From Neisseriaceae bacterium (GTDB lineage: Bacteria; Pseudomonadota; Gammaproteobacteria; Burkholderiales; Chromobacteriaceae): a stretch of DNA of 64,000 nucleotides. Of this stretch, positions 1-10,511 are shown in pieces; the stretch's first letter is position 1; each line of letters starts with the position of its first letter. Location of the stretch: contig JAIYAC010000002.1 in the NCBI GenBank assembly GCA_027489245.1, positions 186,001 through 250,000 on the forward strand, read 5' to 3'. The notes under the pieces were generated by a model. The model did no database searches and was not told the DNA's origin. It saw only the letters and a program-made list of their open reading frames with translations. Both the position numbers and the translations under genes were made by a program.

Positions 1-954
1 GTTGTCGTACCAGGCCAGCACTTTCACCATATTGCCGCCGGTTACCTTGGTCAGGGTGGCGTCGAAGAAGGAGCCTTCGGTGGTGTGGTTAAAGTCGCTG
101 GAGACCAGTGGCAGGGTGTTGTAACCCAGGGTGCCTTGCATGCTGCCTTCGGACGCTTTTTTGACGATCTCGTTGATTTCGTCCTTGGTGGTGTCGCGCA
201 TGGCGGTGAAGGTGAGATCGACCAGCGAGACGTTGATGGTCGGCACGCGCACGGCAAAGCCGTCCAGCTTGCCTTTCAGCTCTGGCAGCACCAGGCCGAC
301 CGCTTTGGCAGCGCCGGTCTTGGTAGGGATCATGTTGTCGGTGGCGGAACGGGCGCGGCGCAGGTCTTTGTGACGCACATCAGTCAGCACCTGGTCGTTG
401 GTGAAGGCGTGGATGGTGGTCATCAGGCCTTTTTTGATGCCGATGGCGTCGTTCAGCGCCTTGGCTACCGGGGCCAGGCAGTTGGTGGTGCAGGATGCGT
501 TGGACACCACGGTCATGTCGGCTGTCAGGATGTCGTGGTTTACGCCGTATACGATGGTGGCGTCGACGTCGTCACCGCCCGGGGCGGAGATCAGCACCTT
601 CTTGGCGCCAGCGTCCAGGTGCAGCTTGCACTTTTCCTTGGTAGTGAACGAGCCGGTGCATTCCAGCACCAGGTCGACATTCAGCGCGGCCCACGGCAGC
701 TCGGCCGGGTTGCGGGTGCTGAAGAACGGGATGCGGTCGCCGTTAACGATCAGGGCTTCTTCATCGTGGCTGACATCGGCAGCAAAACGGCCGTGCACGG
801 TATCGAACTTGGTCAGGTGTGCGTTGGTGGCCAGGTCGCCGGAGGCGTTCACGGCAACGATCTCGAAATCGCCACGCAGGTTGTATTCGTAGATGGAACG
901 CAGAGCCTGACGGCCGATACGGCCGTAGCCGTTGATTGCGATGCGGATGGACAT
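1..954 (-). CDS. gap: Glyceraldehyde-3-phosphate dehydrogenase (partial, 3' end beyond window)
   Basis: Glycolytic/gluconeogenic enzyme that oxidises glyceraldehyde 3-phosphate to 1,3-bisphosphoglycerate with NAD and phosphate in the cytoplasm. The start is ATG at 954-952, with GGGAGAG just upstream. The NAD-binding motif NGYGRIGR lies at residues 8-15. The active-site signature SNASCTTNC places the catalytic cysteine at residue 155, and the TIHAFTNDQ segment carries the catalytic histidine near 182. The window holds 318 codons; family members are about 330-335 residues, so only the last 15 or so are missing off the left edge. It lies downstream of tkt on the same strand, but a terminator separates them, so it probably has its own promoter in 955-1125. 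Confidence 0.97.
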   Translation of the reverse strand, partial: MSIRIAINGYGRIGRQALRSIYEYNLRGDFEIVAVNASGDLATNAHLTKFDTVHGRFAADVSHDEEALIVNGDRIPFFSTRNPAELPWAALNVDLVLECTGSFTTKEKCKLHLDAGAKKVLISAPGGDDVDATIVYGVNHDILTADMTVVSNASCTTNCLAPVAKALNDAIGIKKGLMTTIHAFTNDQVLTDVRHKDLRRARSATDNMIPTKTGAAKAVGLVLPELKGKLDGFAVRVPTINVSLVDLTFTAMRDTTKDEINEIVKKASEGSMQGTLGYNTLPLVSSDFNHTTEGSFFDATLTKVTGGNMVKVLAWYDN

Positions 955-1003
955 GGTTTTCTCTCCCAGAAATGAAAACCCGGCAAGCCGGATGCAGCCT
1001 GTG

Positions 1004-1013
1004 TGCGGCCAAC
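1004..1013 (-). repeat. Intergenic copy of the GTTGGCCGCA repeat (gap-tkt spacer)
   Basis: Exact 10-mer on the minus strand (TGCGGCCAAC on plus), in the spacer between the tkt terminator and gap. It belongs to the dispersed family described in the findings. Confidence 0.85.
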
Positions 1014-1125
1014 GCTAGCGTGGGCGGGCTGTGGAACCCGCCGGGGCCGGACACCCTGCCGTACTTTTGTACTGTTCTGGGTGCGGGCGCATTGTCGTGT
1101 CAGGCTGTGCCCTGGCTTGTGGGCG

Positions 1126-1161
1126 AATAAAAAGCCGCCCCTCGTTGGCACGGGGGCGGCT
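1126..1161 (-). terminator. Rho-independent terminator of tkt
   Basis: On the minus strand a 9-bp stem AGCCGCCCC/GGGGCGGCT (1133-1141 with 1153-1161) is followed by TTTTTATTCG. It sits just after the tkt stop and before gap. Confidence 0.85.
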
Positions 1162-1166
1162 GGTTG

Positions 1167-3158
1167 TTATGCGCGGATCACGCTCTTGGTCTTGGCAACC
1201 ACGTTGTCCACGGTAAAGCCGAACTCCTTGAACAGCACGCCGGCCGGGGCGGATTCGCCAAAGTGGTCGATACCGATCACTTCGCCTTCCAGACCCACGT
1301 ACTTGCGCCAGCCGTCGGTGACACCGGCTTCGATCGCTACGCGCGGCAGGCCTGCAGGCAGCACGCTGGCGATGTAGGCCTTGTCTTGCTGGTCGAAGGC
1401 GCGGGTGCACGGTACGGATACCACGCGTACGGCGATGCCTTCGGCAGCCAGGGCTTCCTGGGCTTTCAGCGCCAGCTCCACTTCGGAGCCGGTGGCCATC
1501 AGCACCGCCTGGGCGCCTGCGGCGTCACGCAGTACGTAGCCCCCCTTCTTGATGCCGTCGATCTGCGCGGCGTCACGTGCCACGAATGGCAGGTTCTGGC
1601 GGCTGAAGATCAGGCAGGACGGGTGGTCTTTGGCAGCCAGTGCCTCGGCCCAGGCCACCAGAGACTCGACGGTGTCGCACGGGCGCCATACGGCCATGTT
1701 CGGGATCAGGCGCAGGGTAGCGATCTGCTCTACCGGCTGGTGAGTCGGGCCGTCTTCGCCCAGGCCGATGGAGTCGTGGGTGAACACGAACACCGGGTTG
1801 ATCTTCATCAGCGCGGCCATGCGCAGGGCGTTACGGGCGTATTCGCTGAACATCAGGAAGGTGGCGCCGAACGGCTTCACGCCGCCGTGCAGGGCCAGGC
1901 CGTTCATGATGGCAGCCATGCCGAATTCGCGTACGCCGTAGTGCACGTAGTTGCCGCCGGTTTCACGTGAAACCGGGGTGCTGCCCGGCCAGTTGGTGAG
2001 GTTGGACGGGGTCAGGTCGGCGGAGCCGCCTACCAGTTCCGGCAATACCTCGGCCAGCGCGGCGATAGCGTTTTGCGATGCCTTACGGGTGGCGATGGTT
2101 TCGCCTTTTTCGTTTACCGCAGCGATCTTGGTGGCCAGGTGAGCGTCCCAGTTGGCCGGCAGCTCGCCTGCCATGCGGCGGGTGTACTCGGCAGCCAGCT
2201 CAGGGTAGGCCGCGGCGTAGCCGGCAAACAGGGTATCCCAGGCCGATTCGGCAGCGGCGCCTTTGGTTTTACCGTCCCAGGCATCGTAGATGGCTTGCGG
2301 GATCACGAACGGTTCGTAGCCCCACTGCAGGCTGGCGCGGGCGGCAGCGATTTCGGCAGCGCCCAGCGGTGCGCCGTGTACATCGTGGCCGCCTTGCTTG
2401 TTGGGAGCGCCTTTGCCGATCACGGTCTTGCAGCAGATCAGTGTCGGGCGGGCGGTTTCTTTCTTGGCGGTATCGATGGCAATCTGCAACTCTTCGGCGT
2501 CGTGGCCGTCTACGTTGCGGATCACTTGCCAGCCGTAGGCTTCAAAGCGTGCCGGGGTGTCGTCGGTGAACCAGCCTTCTACATCGCCGTCGATGGAAAT
2601 GCCGTTATCGTCGTAGAAGGCGATCAGCTTGGACAGGCCCCAGGTACCGGCCAGGCTGCAGGCTTCGTGGCTGATGCCTTCCATCATGCAACCGTCGCCC
2701 AGGAAGGCGTAGGTGTAGTGGTTGACCACCGGGAAACCGTCGCGGTTGAATTCGGCGGCCAGGATTTTTTCAGCCAGTGCCATGCCTACCGCGTTGGTAA
2801 TGCCCTGGCCCAGCGGGCCGGTGGTGGTTTCAACGCCAGGCGCATAGCCGTATTCCGGGTGGCCCGGGGTTTTGCTGTGCAGCTGGCGGAAGTTTTTCAG
2901 GTCGTCGATCGAAAGGTCGTAGCCAGTGAGATGCAGCAGGCTGTACAGCAGCATGGAGCCGTGACCGTTGGAGAGCACGAAGCGGTCGCGGTTGGACCAG
3001 GCCGGGTTGGCGGGATTATGCTGCAGGTGATCGCGCCACAGTACTTCGGCGATATCTGCCATGCCCATCGGGGCGCCGGGGTGACCGGATTTGGCCTTTT
3101 CCACGGCATCCATAGACAGGAAACGCACGGCATTGGCTAGCTCGGTTCGGGTGACCAT
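1167..3158 (-). CDS. tkt: Transketolase
   Basis: Thiamine-diphosphate enzyme that moves two-carbon ketol units in the non-oxidative pentose phosphate pathway. The product has 663 residues, the normal bacterial length. Visible features are SGHPGAP with His26, the substrate/ThDP histidines in SNGHG (about 66) and PGHPEYG (about 100), the ThDP-binding motif [13 protein letters not shown] from residue 154 to DDNGISID near 190, and a pyrimidine-binding domain with [14 protein letters not shown]. The start ATG is at 3158-3156. Its own terminator follows, then gap on the same strand, so the pair is a glycolysis/pentose phosphate neighbourhood rather than a tight operon. Regulation is not evident beyond a dyad further upstream. 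Confidence 0.97.
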   Translation of the reverse strand: MVTRTELANAVRFLSMDAVEKAKSGHPGAPMGMADIAEVLWRDHLQHNPANPAWSNRDRFVLSNGHGSMLLYSLLHLTGYDLSIDDLKNFRQLHSKTPGHPEYGYAPGVETTTGPLGQGITNAVGMALAEKILAAEFNRDGFPVVNHYTYAFLGDGCMMEGISHEACSLAGTWGLSKLIAFYDDNGISIDGDVEGWFTDDTPARFEAYGWQVIRNVDGHDAEELQIAIDTAKKETARPTLICCKTVIGKGAPNKQGGHDVHGAPLGAAEIAAARASLQWGYEPFVIPQAIYDAWDGKTKGAAAESAWDTLFAGYAAAYPELAAEYTRRMAGELPANWDAHLATKIAAVNEKGETIATRKASQNAIAALAEVLPELVGGSADLTPSNLTNWPGSTPVSRETGGNYVHYGVREFGMAAIMNGLALHGGVKPFGATFLMFSEYARNALRMAALMKINPVFVFTHDSIGLGEDGPTHQPVEQIATLRLIPNMAVWRPCDTVESLVAWAEALAAKDHPSCLIFSRQNLPFVARDAAQIDGIKKGGYVLRDAAGAQAVLMATGSEVELALKAQEALAAEGIAVRVVSVPCTRAFDQQDKAYIASVLPAGLPRVAIEAGVTDGWRKYVGLEGEVIGIDHFGESAPAGVLFKEFGFTVDNVVAKTKSVIRA

Positions 3159-3469
3159 TCGGGGAAAACCTCAACTTGTAGGGAACCGGAACAACGGTTG
3201 CACCATCGCTTTTGCCGACGGCCTAACCGTTGCGAAATCATGAAATTATCGCCGATTTTGTCGCACCGCGGCAACCGCGCTGCAAAGCCAGGCCTTTGTT
3301 TTTACGCGTAATAAAATTACGCGCACCCGCTTGCCCTGCCCCCGCACCCCGGCTGGGCAAGCGGTGCGCCACCGATTCAAACAGATAAGGCTGCCGGCTC
3401 AACGACTTAAGCGGGCAGCCAGCGGCGCGGCAGGTGGCCGCCAGATCGATACCCGAAAGAAGGAATACG
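3159..3469. other. Divergent intergenic region between tkt and the 3470 gene
   Basis: About 310 bp with no convincing gene. It must hold the promoters for tkt (minus) and the plus-strand membrane-protein gene. The right part is GC-rich. The centre around 3290-3325 is AT-rich and carries the perfect dyad listed separately. Confidence 0.6.
3305..3323. promoter_or_regulatory. Perfect 8-bp dyad, candidate operator
   Basis: CGCGTAAT-AAA-ATTACGCG, a perfect inverted repeat with a 3-nt centre in the AT-rich middle of the tkt / 3470 divergent spacer. The size and symmetry suit a dimeric regulator. Which protein binds it, if any, is unknown. Confidence 0.35.
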
Positions 3470-4204
3470 ATGGAACAGCAAGCAACCCACGCCCTCCGGC
3501 CACGCAAAGTGCCCGCATCGCACGGCTGGCACTGGATAAAACAGGCATTTTTTCTGGTGCGCGAACAGCCGCTGACCTGGGTACTGTTTGCCGTGAGCTA
3601 CCTGCTGTTGCAAATGCTGCTGGGCAACCTGGGCCAGTTTGGCCAGCTGTTGGGTATGGTTACCGTACCGCTGTTTGCCGGTGGCTTTGTGCTGGCGGCA
3701 CAACGGGCCGTGCGCGGTGAAACCTTGCGCCCGCTGGATGTATTTGCGGCGTTCGCTAGCCACTGGCGACAGCTGGCGGGGCTGGGGCTGGCCTATTGTG
3801 GCCTGCTGGTCGCGGCCATGCTGCTGGTGGTGCTGGGTTTGCTGGCGCTGGCGGGCGGGCAGATCGGTAACGAGGCGCTGACTGCCATGCCGCTGGGCAA
3901 GCAGATTGTCGGCCTGGTGCTGTTTGCGGCGGGTATGTTTATCGCCTCGCTGCTGTACTGGTTTGCCCCGGCCGCAGTGGTTCTGGCCGGTATGGATCCG
4001 TTGCCGGCCATGCGGCGCAGCCTGGCGGGTGGCTGGCTGAATTGGCCTGCGGTACTGCTGTGCGGGGTGATGCTGGCGGTGCTGCTGTTTCTGGCGCTGT
4101 TGCCGTTTGGCCTGGGGCTGCTGCTGTGGCTGCCGGTGATGTTTGTGTCGGTATACGTGGCGTGGCTGGATGTGTTCGGTGATGGCCTGCCCCAGCGTGG
4201 TTAA
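3470..4204 (+). CDS. BPSS1780-like integral membrane protein
   Basis: A 244-residue hydrophobic protein with about five or six predicted membrane segments, arranged in two halves separated by a short loop (QIGNEALTAMPLGKQ). The N-terminal 30 residues are cytosolic and basic. The layout resembles the betaproteobacterial BPSS1780 family of unknown function; this is recognition by overall pattern, not by a catalytic motif. The start ATG at 3470 is chosen for the AAGAAGG ribosome site 6-8 nt upstream; in-frame codons further upstream are not preceded by one. A strong hairpin terminator follows at once, so it is probably transcribed alone. Confidence 0.7.
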   Translation: MEQQATHALRPRKVPASHGWHWIKQAFFLVREQPLTWVLFAVSYLLLQMLLGNLGQFGQLLGMVTVPLFAGGFVLAAQRAVRGETLRPLDVFAAFASHWRQLAGLGLAYCGLLVAAMLLVVLGLLALAGGQIGNEALTAMPLGKQIVGLVLFAAGMFIASLLYWFAPAAVVLAGMDPLPAMRRSLAGGWLNWPAVLLCGVMLAVLLFLALLPFGLGLLLWLPVMFVSVYVAWLDVFGDGLPQRG

Positions 4205-4224
4205 GGCATCGGCATGACAACGCA

Positions 4225-4262
4225 GCAAGGCCCGCCGCGAATGCGGCGGGCCTTGCGCTTTT
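4225..4262 (+). terminator. Strong rho-independent terminator
   Basis: 14-bp stem GCAAGGCCCGCCGC / GCGGCGGGCCTTGC (4225-4238 with 4243-4256), loop GAAT, then GCTTTT. It ends the 3470 gene. Confidence 0.85.
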
Positions 4263-4274
4263 CGGGCCATGGCC

Positions 4275-4286
4275 AGGTTGGCCGCA
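4275..4286 (+). repeat. Intergenic AGGTTGGCCGCA repeat copy
   Basis: 12-nt extended form of the dispersed repeat, between the convergent ends of the 3470 gene and the acetyltransferase gene, 13 nt after the terminator. Confidence 0.85.
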
Positions 4287-4296
4287 TGGGCCAGGC

Positions 4297-4755
4297 TTAG
4301 CCGCGGCGCATGTCTACGTGCAGGATGCCGCCGTCGTCGTAGGGCTGGGACACGCTGCGAAAGCCGAACTGCTCGTAAAAGCCCAGCTTTTCCTGCTGCG
4401 CCGACAGCATGATGGCGCGCCCGGGGAACAGCTGCTCGCACTGCTGTACCGCCTGCTGCATCAGTGGCTTGGCCAGGCCGCTGCCCCGCGCGTACGGCGG
4501 TATCACCACACGGCCGATGGCGGTGGCGTCCGGGTATTTGATACCGGGGGCAATCAGCCGCGCGTAGGCCACCAGGCGGCCGCTGGCGTCACGCGCTGAC
4601 AGGTGCCAGCAGTCCAGGTCGATACCATCGATATCGCCATAGATGGACTGCTGTTCCACCACGAACACCTGGTCGCGCAGTTGCAATACCTGATACAGGC
4701 TGTGCGGCGTAAAGTCGGTAAAACCGTGGCATTGCCACTGTAGCGGGTTGGGCAT
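4297..4755 (-). CDS. elaA: ElaA-like GNAT family N-acetyltransferase
   Basis: A 152-residue single-domain GNAT protein. The N-terminal pattern LYQVLQLRDQVFVVEQ, followed by DIDGIDLD, is characteristic of the ElaA family. The acetyl-CoA pyrophosphate loop is seen as RGSGLA (residues 90-95), and the C-terminal FYEQFGF strand is typical of GNAT folds. Family members transfer acetyl groups from acetyl-CoA; the substrate of this one cannot be told from sequence. It is divergent from parC, with 79 bp between the two start codons, so the promoters must overlap or sit very close. Confidence 0.85.
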   Translation of the reverse strand: MPNPLQWQCHGFTDFTPHSLYQVLQLRDQVFVVEQQSIYGDIDGIDLDCWHLSARDASGRLVAYARLIAPGIKYPDATAIGRVVIPPYARGSGLAKPLMQQAVQQCEQLFPGRAIMLSAQQEKLGFYEQFGFRSVSQPYDDGGILHVDMRRG

Positions 4756-4834
4756 AGTACAATCCTTGCAATTTCACTCTTCGTGATCCGAACATAACAC
4801 GCTGCACAGTCTGTGTAGCGCGTACTACCCCACT

Positions 4835-7180
<2,346 letters not shown>

Positions 7181-7184
7181 GCCT

Positions 7185-8714
7185 GTGTCCAGCCCTGCCC
7201 TGCCCACGCCACCCCTCACCCCGCCGCGTGCGCTGCGCTACTACAATATTTTTCGTGTAGCCAGCGTCGCGGCGCTGCTGATCATGACGCAGTGGGCCAT
7301 GCCGGCGCCGTTTGGCGGCAACGCCTGGCTTACCGGCTGGCTGCTGATGTACGGCGGCGTGGTGGTGCTGGGCGTGCTGCTGCCGCGGCTACGCATCCCG
7401 CTGGAATGGGGCGTGACCGTGGGCCTGGCCGGCGACATCGCCCTGCTGGTGGTCTACATGCACGAGTACGGCGGCGTGCAAAGCGGCTTTGGCATGCTGC
7501 TGCTGCCTTTCCTGGCGGTAGCCGGCATGCTGGTGACGGGCCGCCTGGCGCTGTTCCACGCCGCCATGGCCACGCTGGCGGTGTTTGCCAGCGTACTGCT
7601 GTATGCCCTGAATGGCCTGAGCGTGCCGCGCGAGCTGTTCCAGGCCGCCCTGCTGGCCATTGCCTGCTTTGTGACCAGTAGCACCACCTGGCTGCTGGCA
7701 CGCAAGGCACGCGAATCCGAAAGGTTGGCCGCAGAGCGTGGCGGCCAGCTGGCCAGCCTGAACCGTGTCAATGCGCTGGTGTTGCAAGCCCTGCGCGAAG
7801 CCGTGGTGGTGCTGGATGGCCAGGGCGTGGTCCGCCACTACAACAGCCGCGCCGAGCGCCTGCTGGGCCGTATCCAGCGCGATGCCACCCTGCCCGAGCT
7901 GATGCCGGTGATACAACGCTGGCAGCGTGCTGGCTGCCAGCCCTACGCCCAGACCGTAGAAAGCAATGTACGTGGCCAGCAGCTGATCGGCCGCATGGTG
8001 CCGCTGGAAGAAAACGGCGCGCCGCTGCTGGTACTGTTTCTGCAAAACGTGGCCGAGCTGGCCGCCGAGGCGCAGCAGCTCAAGCTCACCGCGCTGGGCC
8101 GCCTTACCGCCAACATCGCCCATGAAATCCGCAACCCGCTGGCCGCCATCAGCCATGCCAGTGAGCTGCTGGCCGAAGACGCCGCCGACCCGGCCACCCA
8201 GCGCCTGGCCGGTATGGTGCAAGCCAACACCCGCCGCATCAACCGCCTGGTAGAAGAAGTGCTACAGCTAAACCGCCGCGACCGCGTACGCAGCGAAATG
8301 CTGGAGCTCAGCCGCTTTCTGCCCGAGCTGATCGACAGCTTTGTGCTGGCTCACCCCGATACCGCCGGGCGCATCCTGACCCGCTACCTGGCGCCGGTGA
8401 GCGTGCGCTTTGACCGTGGCCACCTGCAGCAAATCCTGGGCAACCTGCTCAGCAATGGCTGGCGCCACAGCAGCGGCACCACCGGCGCGGTACGCATGGA
8501 AATAGACCACGACTGCATCCGCGTGATCGACGATGGCCCCGGCATTGCCCCCGACACGCAGAGCCACCTGTTTGAACCCTTTTTCACGACAGAAAGCAGC
8601 GGCACCGGCCTGGGTCTGTACATTGCCCGCGAGCTGGCCGAAGCCAACGGCGCCCGGCTGGATTACCAGCCGCCCGGTGGCTGCTTTCGCCTGAGTCTGC
8701 CCAAGGAACCATGA
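7185..8714 (+). CDS. pilS: Two-component sensor histidine kinase PilS
   Basis: Membrane sensor that, in the PilS/PilR family, reads pilin levels and phosphorylates PilR to control type IV pilin transcription. The protein has about 509 residues from the GTG at 7185. Residues about 20-175 form six hydrophobic segments, as in PilS. A PAS-like region follows (about 195-290), then the H-box NIAHEIRNPLAAISHASEL with phospho-acceptor His313, an N-box ILGNLLSNGWRH, and G-boxes DDGPGIAP and GTGLGLYI. The start is uncertain: GTG 7185, five bases after the parC stop, fits coupled translation, while a TTG at 7155 would overlap parC. The stop overlaps the pilR start (ATGA). Confidence 0.88.
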   Translation: MSSPALPTPPLTPPRALRYYNIFRVASVAALLIMTQWAMPAPFGGNAWLTGWLLMYGGVVVLGVLLPRLRIPLEWGVTVGLAGDIALLVVYMHEYGGVQSGFGMLLLPFLAVAGMLVTGRLALFHAAMATLAVFASVLLYALNGLSVPRELFQAALLAIACFVTSSTTWLLARKARESERLAAERGGQLASLNRVNALVLQALREAVVVLDGQGVVRHYNSRAERLLGRIQRDATLPELMPVIQRWQRAGCQPYAQTVESNVRGQQLIGRMVPLEENGAPLLVLFLQNVAELAAEAQQLKLTALGRLTANIAHEIRNPLAAISHASELLAEDAADPATQRLAGMVQANTRRINRLVEEVLQLNRRDRVRSEMLELSRFLPELIDSFVLAHPDTAGRILTRYLAPVSVRFDRGHLQQILGNLLSNGWRHSSGTTGAVRMEIDHDCIRVIDDGPGIAPDTQSHLFEPFFTTESSGTGLGLYIARELAEANGARLDYQPPGGCFRLSLPKEP

Positions 8715-10042
8715 GCCGCGTACTGATCGTAGACGACGAACCCGATATCCGCGAACTGCTGCAACTGACCCTGTTGAAGATGGGGCTGCAGGTCGACACC
8801 GCCGCCTCGGTCGGCGAAGCCTGCAGCAAGCTGGCCCGCCAGCGTGTCGAGCTGGTGCTTACCGATATGCGCCTGCCCGATGGCGAAGGCCTGCAGGTCG
8901 TGGAGTACATCGCCGCGCAGCAGCTGGATATCCCTGTGGCGGTGATTACCGCCTTTGGCAGTACCGAAAACGCCGTGGCCGCCATGAAAGCCGGCGCGTT
9001 CGACTACCTAGCCAAGCCGCTGAGTCTGGCGGCGCTGCGTGCCCTGGTCAAATCGGCCATGCGCCTGCCGGATAATGCGGCCAACCCGGCGCTGGCCAGC
9101 GAACGCCTGCTGGGCGAGGCACCGGCCATGCAGGACGTGCGCAAAATGATTGCCAAGCTGGCGCGCAGCCAGGCGGCCGTGCATATCAGCGGCGAGTCCG
9201 GTACCGGCAAAGAACAAGCCGCCCGCCAGATACACGAACAAAGCCCGCGCGCCGGCAAACCTTTTGTGGCGGTGAACTGCGGCGCCATCCCGGAAAACCT
9301 GATGGAAAGCGAGTTTTTCGGCAGCAAGAAAGGCGCGTTTACCGGCGCCGATGCCGACCGCGAGGGCTTCTTTCAGCAGGCGCATGGTGGCACGCTGTTT
9401 CTGGACGAGGTAGCCGACCTGCCGCTGGCCATGCAGGTCAAGCTGCTGCGCGTGATCCAGGAAAAAACCGTGCGCCGCCTGGGCGCCACGCAAGAAGAAG
9501 CCATCGATGTGCGCATCCTGTCGGCCACGCACCGCAACCTGCCCCAGGCGGTCAGCGATGGCCTGTTCCGCCAGGACCTGTTCTATCGGCTGAACGTCAT
9601 CAGCCTGGCCATGCCGGCACTGCGCGAGCTGCGCGACGATATTCCGCGCTTTGTCGGCGCCCTGCTCGACCGCTTTACCGACGGCAGCGAGGAGCGCCCG
9701 CGCCTCACCCCCGACGCGGTCAAGGCGCTGCTGGCCTACCATTACCCTGGTAACTTTCGCGAGCTGGAAAACATTCTGGAACGCGCCGTGGCGCTGTGTA
9801 GCGATAACCGCATCGAGCCGGCCGACCTGCAGCTGGGCGCCTGCCCGGACAGCCAGGCCGAGGGCGAGGCGCTGGCGCCGGCCGGCACCGAAACCCTGCA
9901 AGACTATCTGGACCGCGTGGAGCGTGTCGCCATCGAAGGGGCGTTACAGCAAAGTGATGGCAACCGCACCCAGGCGGCCAAACTGCTGGGCGTGAGCTTC
10001 CGCTCGCTGCGCTACCGGCTGGAGCGGCTGGGCATGAAGTAG
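8711..10042 (+). CDS. pilR: Sigma-54-dependent response regulator PilR
   Basis: NtrC-family activator, 443 residues: receiver domain with phospho-acceptor Asp52, AAA+ domain with Walker A GESGTGKE (161-168) and the sigma-54 contact loop GAFTGA (208-213), Walker B FLDEVADL, and a C-terminal Fis-type helix-turn-helix (GNRTQAAKLLGVSFRSLRYR). The intact GAFTGA shows it should activate sigma-54 promoters. Identity as PilR rests on pairing with PilS by a 4-bp overlap. In that family the main target is the pilin gene, which is not in this window. A terminator lies about 170 bp downstream. Confidence 0.88.
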   Translation: MSRVLIVDDEPDIRELLQLTLLKMGLQVDTAASVGEACSKLARQRVELVLTDMRLPDGEGLQVVEYIAAQQLDIPVAVITAFGSTENAVAAMKAGAFDYLAKPLSLAALRALVKSAMRLPDNAANPALASERLLGEAPAMQDVRKMIAKLARSQAAVHISGESGTGKEQAARQIHEQSPRAGKPFVAVNCGAIPENLMESEFFGSKKGAFTGADADREGFFQQAHGGTLFLDEVADLPLAMQVKLLRVIQEKTVRRLGATQEEAIDVRILSATHRNLPQAVSDGLFRQDLFYRLNVISLAMPALRELRDDIPRFVGALLDRFTDGSEERPRLTPDAVKALLAYHYPGNFRELENILERAVALCSDNRIEPADLQLGACPDSQAEGEALAPAGTETLQDYLDRVERVAIEGALQQSDGNRTQAAKLLGVSFRSLRYRLERLGMK

Positions 10043-10209
10043 CCGCAGTTGGCTAAAGCTAGCCAGTTAACGTTGACTGGCATCCTTTTATGTTTGATTG
10101 TTGCGTTAGTAAGTGCGAGTGTGTCCGCGGCGCGGACGATATTCAGATGTCGGTTCCGCCCGTGACCGAGCGAGGCAAGCGCAGCGTCGCGAGGGAATAG
10201 GACGGGAAA

Positions 10210-10234
10210 GGGGGCGGATTGCCGCCCCCTTTTC
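10210..10234 (+). terminator. Rho-independent terminator downstream of pilR
   Basis: 8-bp stem GGGGGCGG/CCGCCCCC (10210-10217 with 10222-10229), 4-nt loop ATTG, then TTTTC. Confidence 0.75.
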
Positions 10235-10306
10235 ATTCCCCCGCAACCCGGGGCTGCTCGAAACCCCGTGCAAATGACACGCCCCAGGCGCCGCCGAACT
10301 CGCATC

Positions 10307-10400
10307 GCTGAGCAAATCAGAGATTTGCACGCAGATCGCTAACGGCTCGGGACCCAAACAAATCGGCGTCTTGCGCGTGCGAATCTTTGATTCGCTCAGC
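10307..10400. repeat. Imperfect 26-bp inverted repeat, each arm itself a hairpin
   Basis: Left arm 10307-10332 and right arm 10375-10400 match in inverted orientation at 23 of 26 positions. Each arm also folds alone: GCAAATC-AGA-GATTTGC on the left and GCGAATC-TTT-GATTCGC on the right. The differences between arms are compensated within each small hairpin, which suggests selection for structure. Confidence 0.65.
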
Positions 10401-10511
10401 ACAATCCTGGGGCGCACCATTTTGCCCGGCTCGCGCCAACGGGATAGGGTGCTTCATTAACGTTCTATCGTTAAATGACCTGTCATGCTGCTTAACTGAC
10501 TGGCGGGTGCC

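Larger units (their letters stand above)
10043..10511. other. 469-bp intergenic region with nested inverted repeats, no gene
   Basis: Open frames here lack ribosome sites and family features, so I call none. The region holds the pilR terminator (10210-10234), a pair of near-identical inverted 26-mers (10307-10332 and 10375-10400) and an outer inverted GCCCCAGG/CCTGGGGC pair (10281-10288, 10406-10413). It ends at the stop of the convergent chemoreceptor gene. Confidence 0.6.

Noticed and set aside
85-975. Long open frame antisense to gap
   Set aside because: It mirrors the conserved gap gene, is rich in Gly, Val and His in the way of antisense frames in GC-rich DNA, and has no family motif. 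Similar antisense frames opposite parC (4589-6559), pckG (57366-59318) and the chemoreceptors are rejected for the same reason.
10106-10420. Minus-strand open frame in the gap after pilR
   Set aside because: No ribosome site, composition of translated intergenic sequence, and it runs through the hairpin terminator and inverted repeats.
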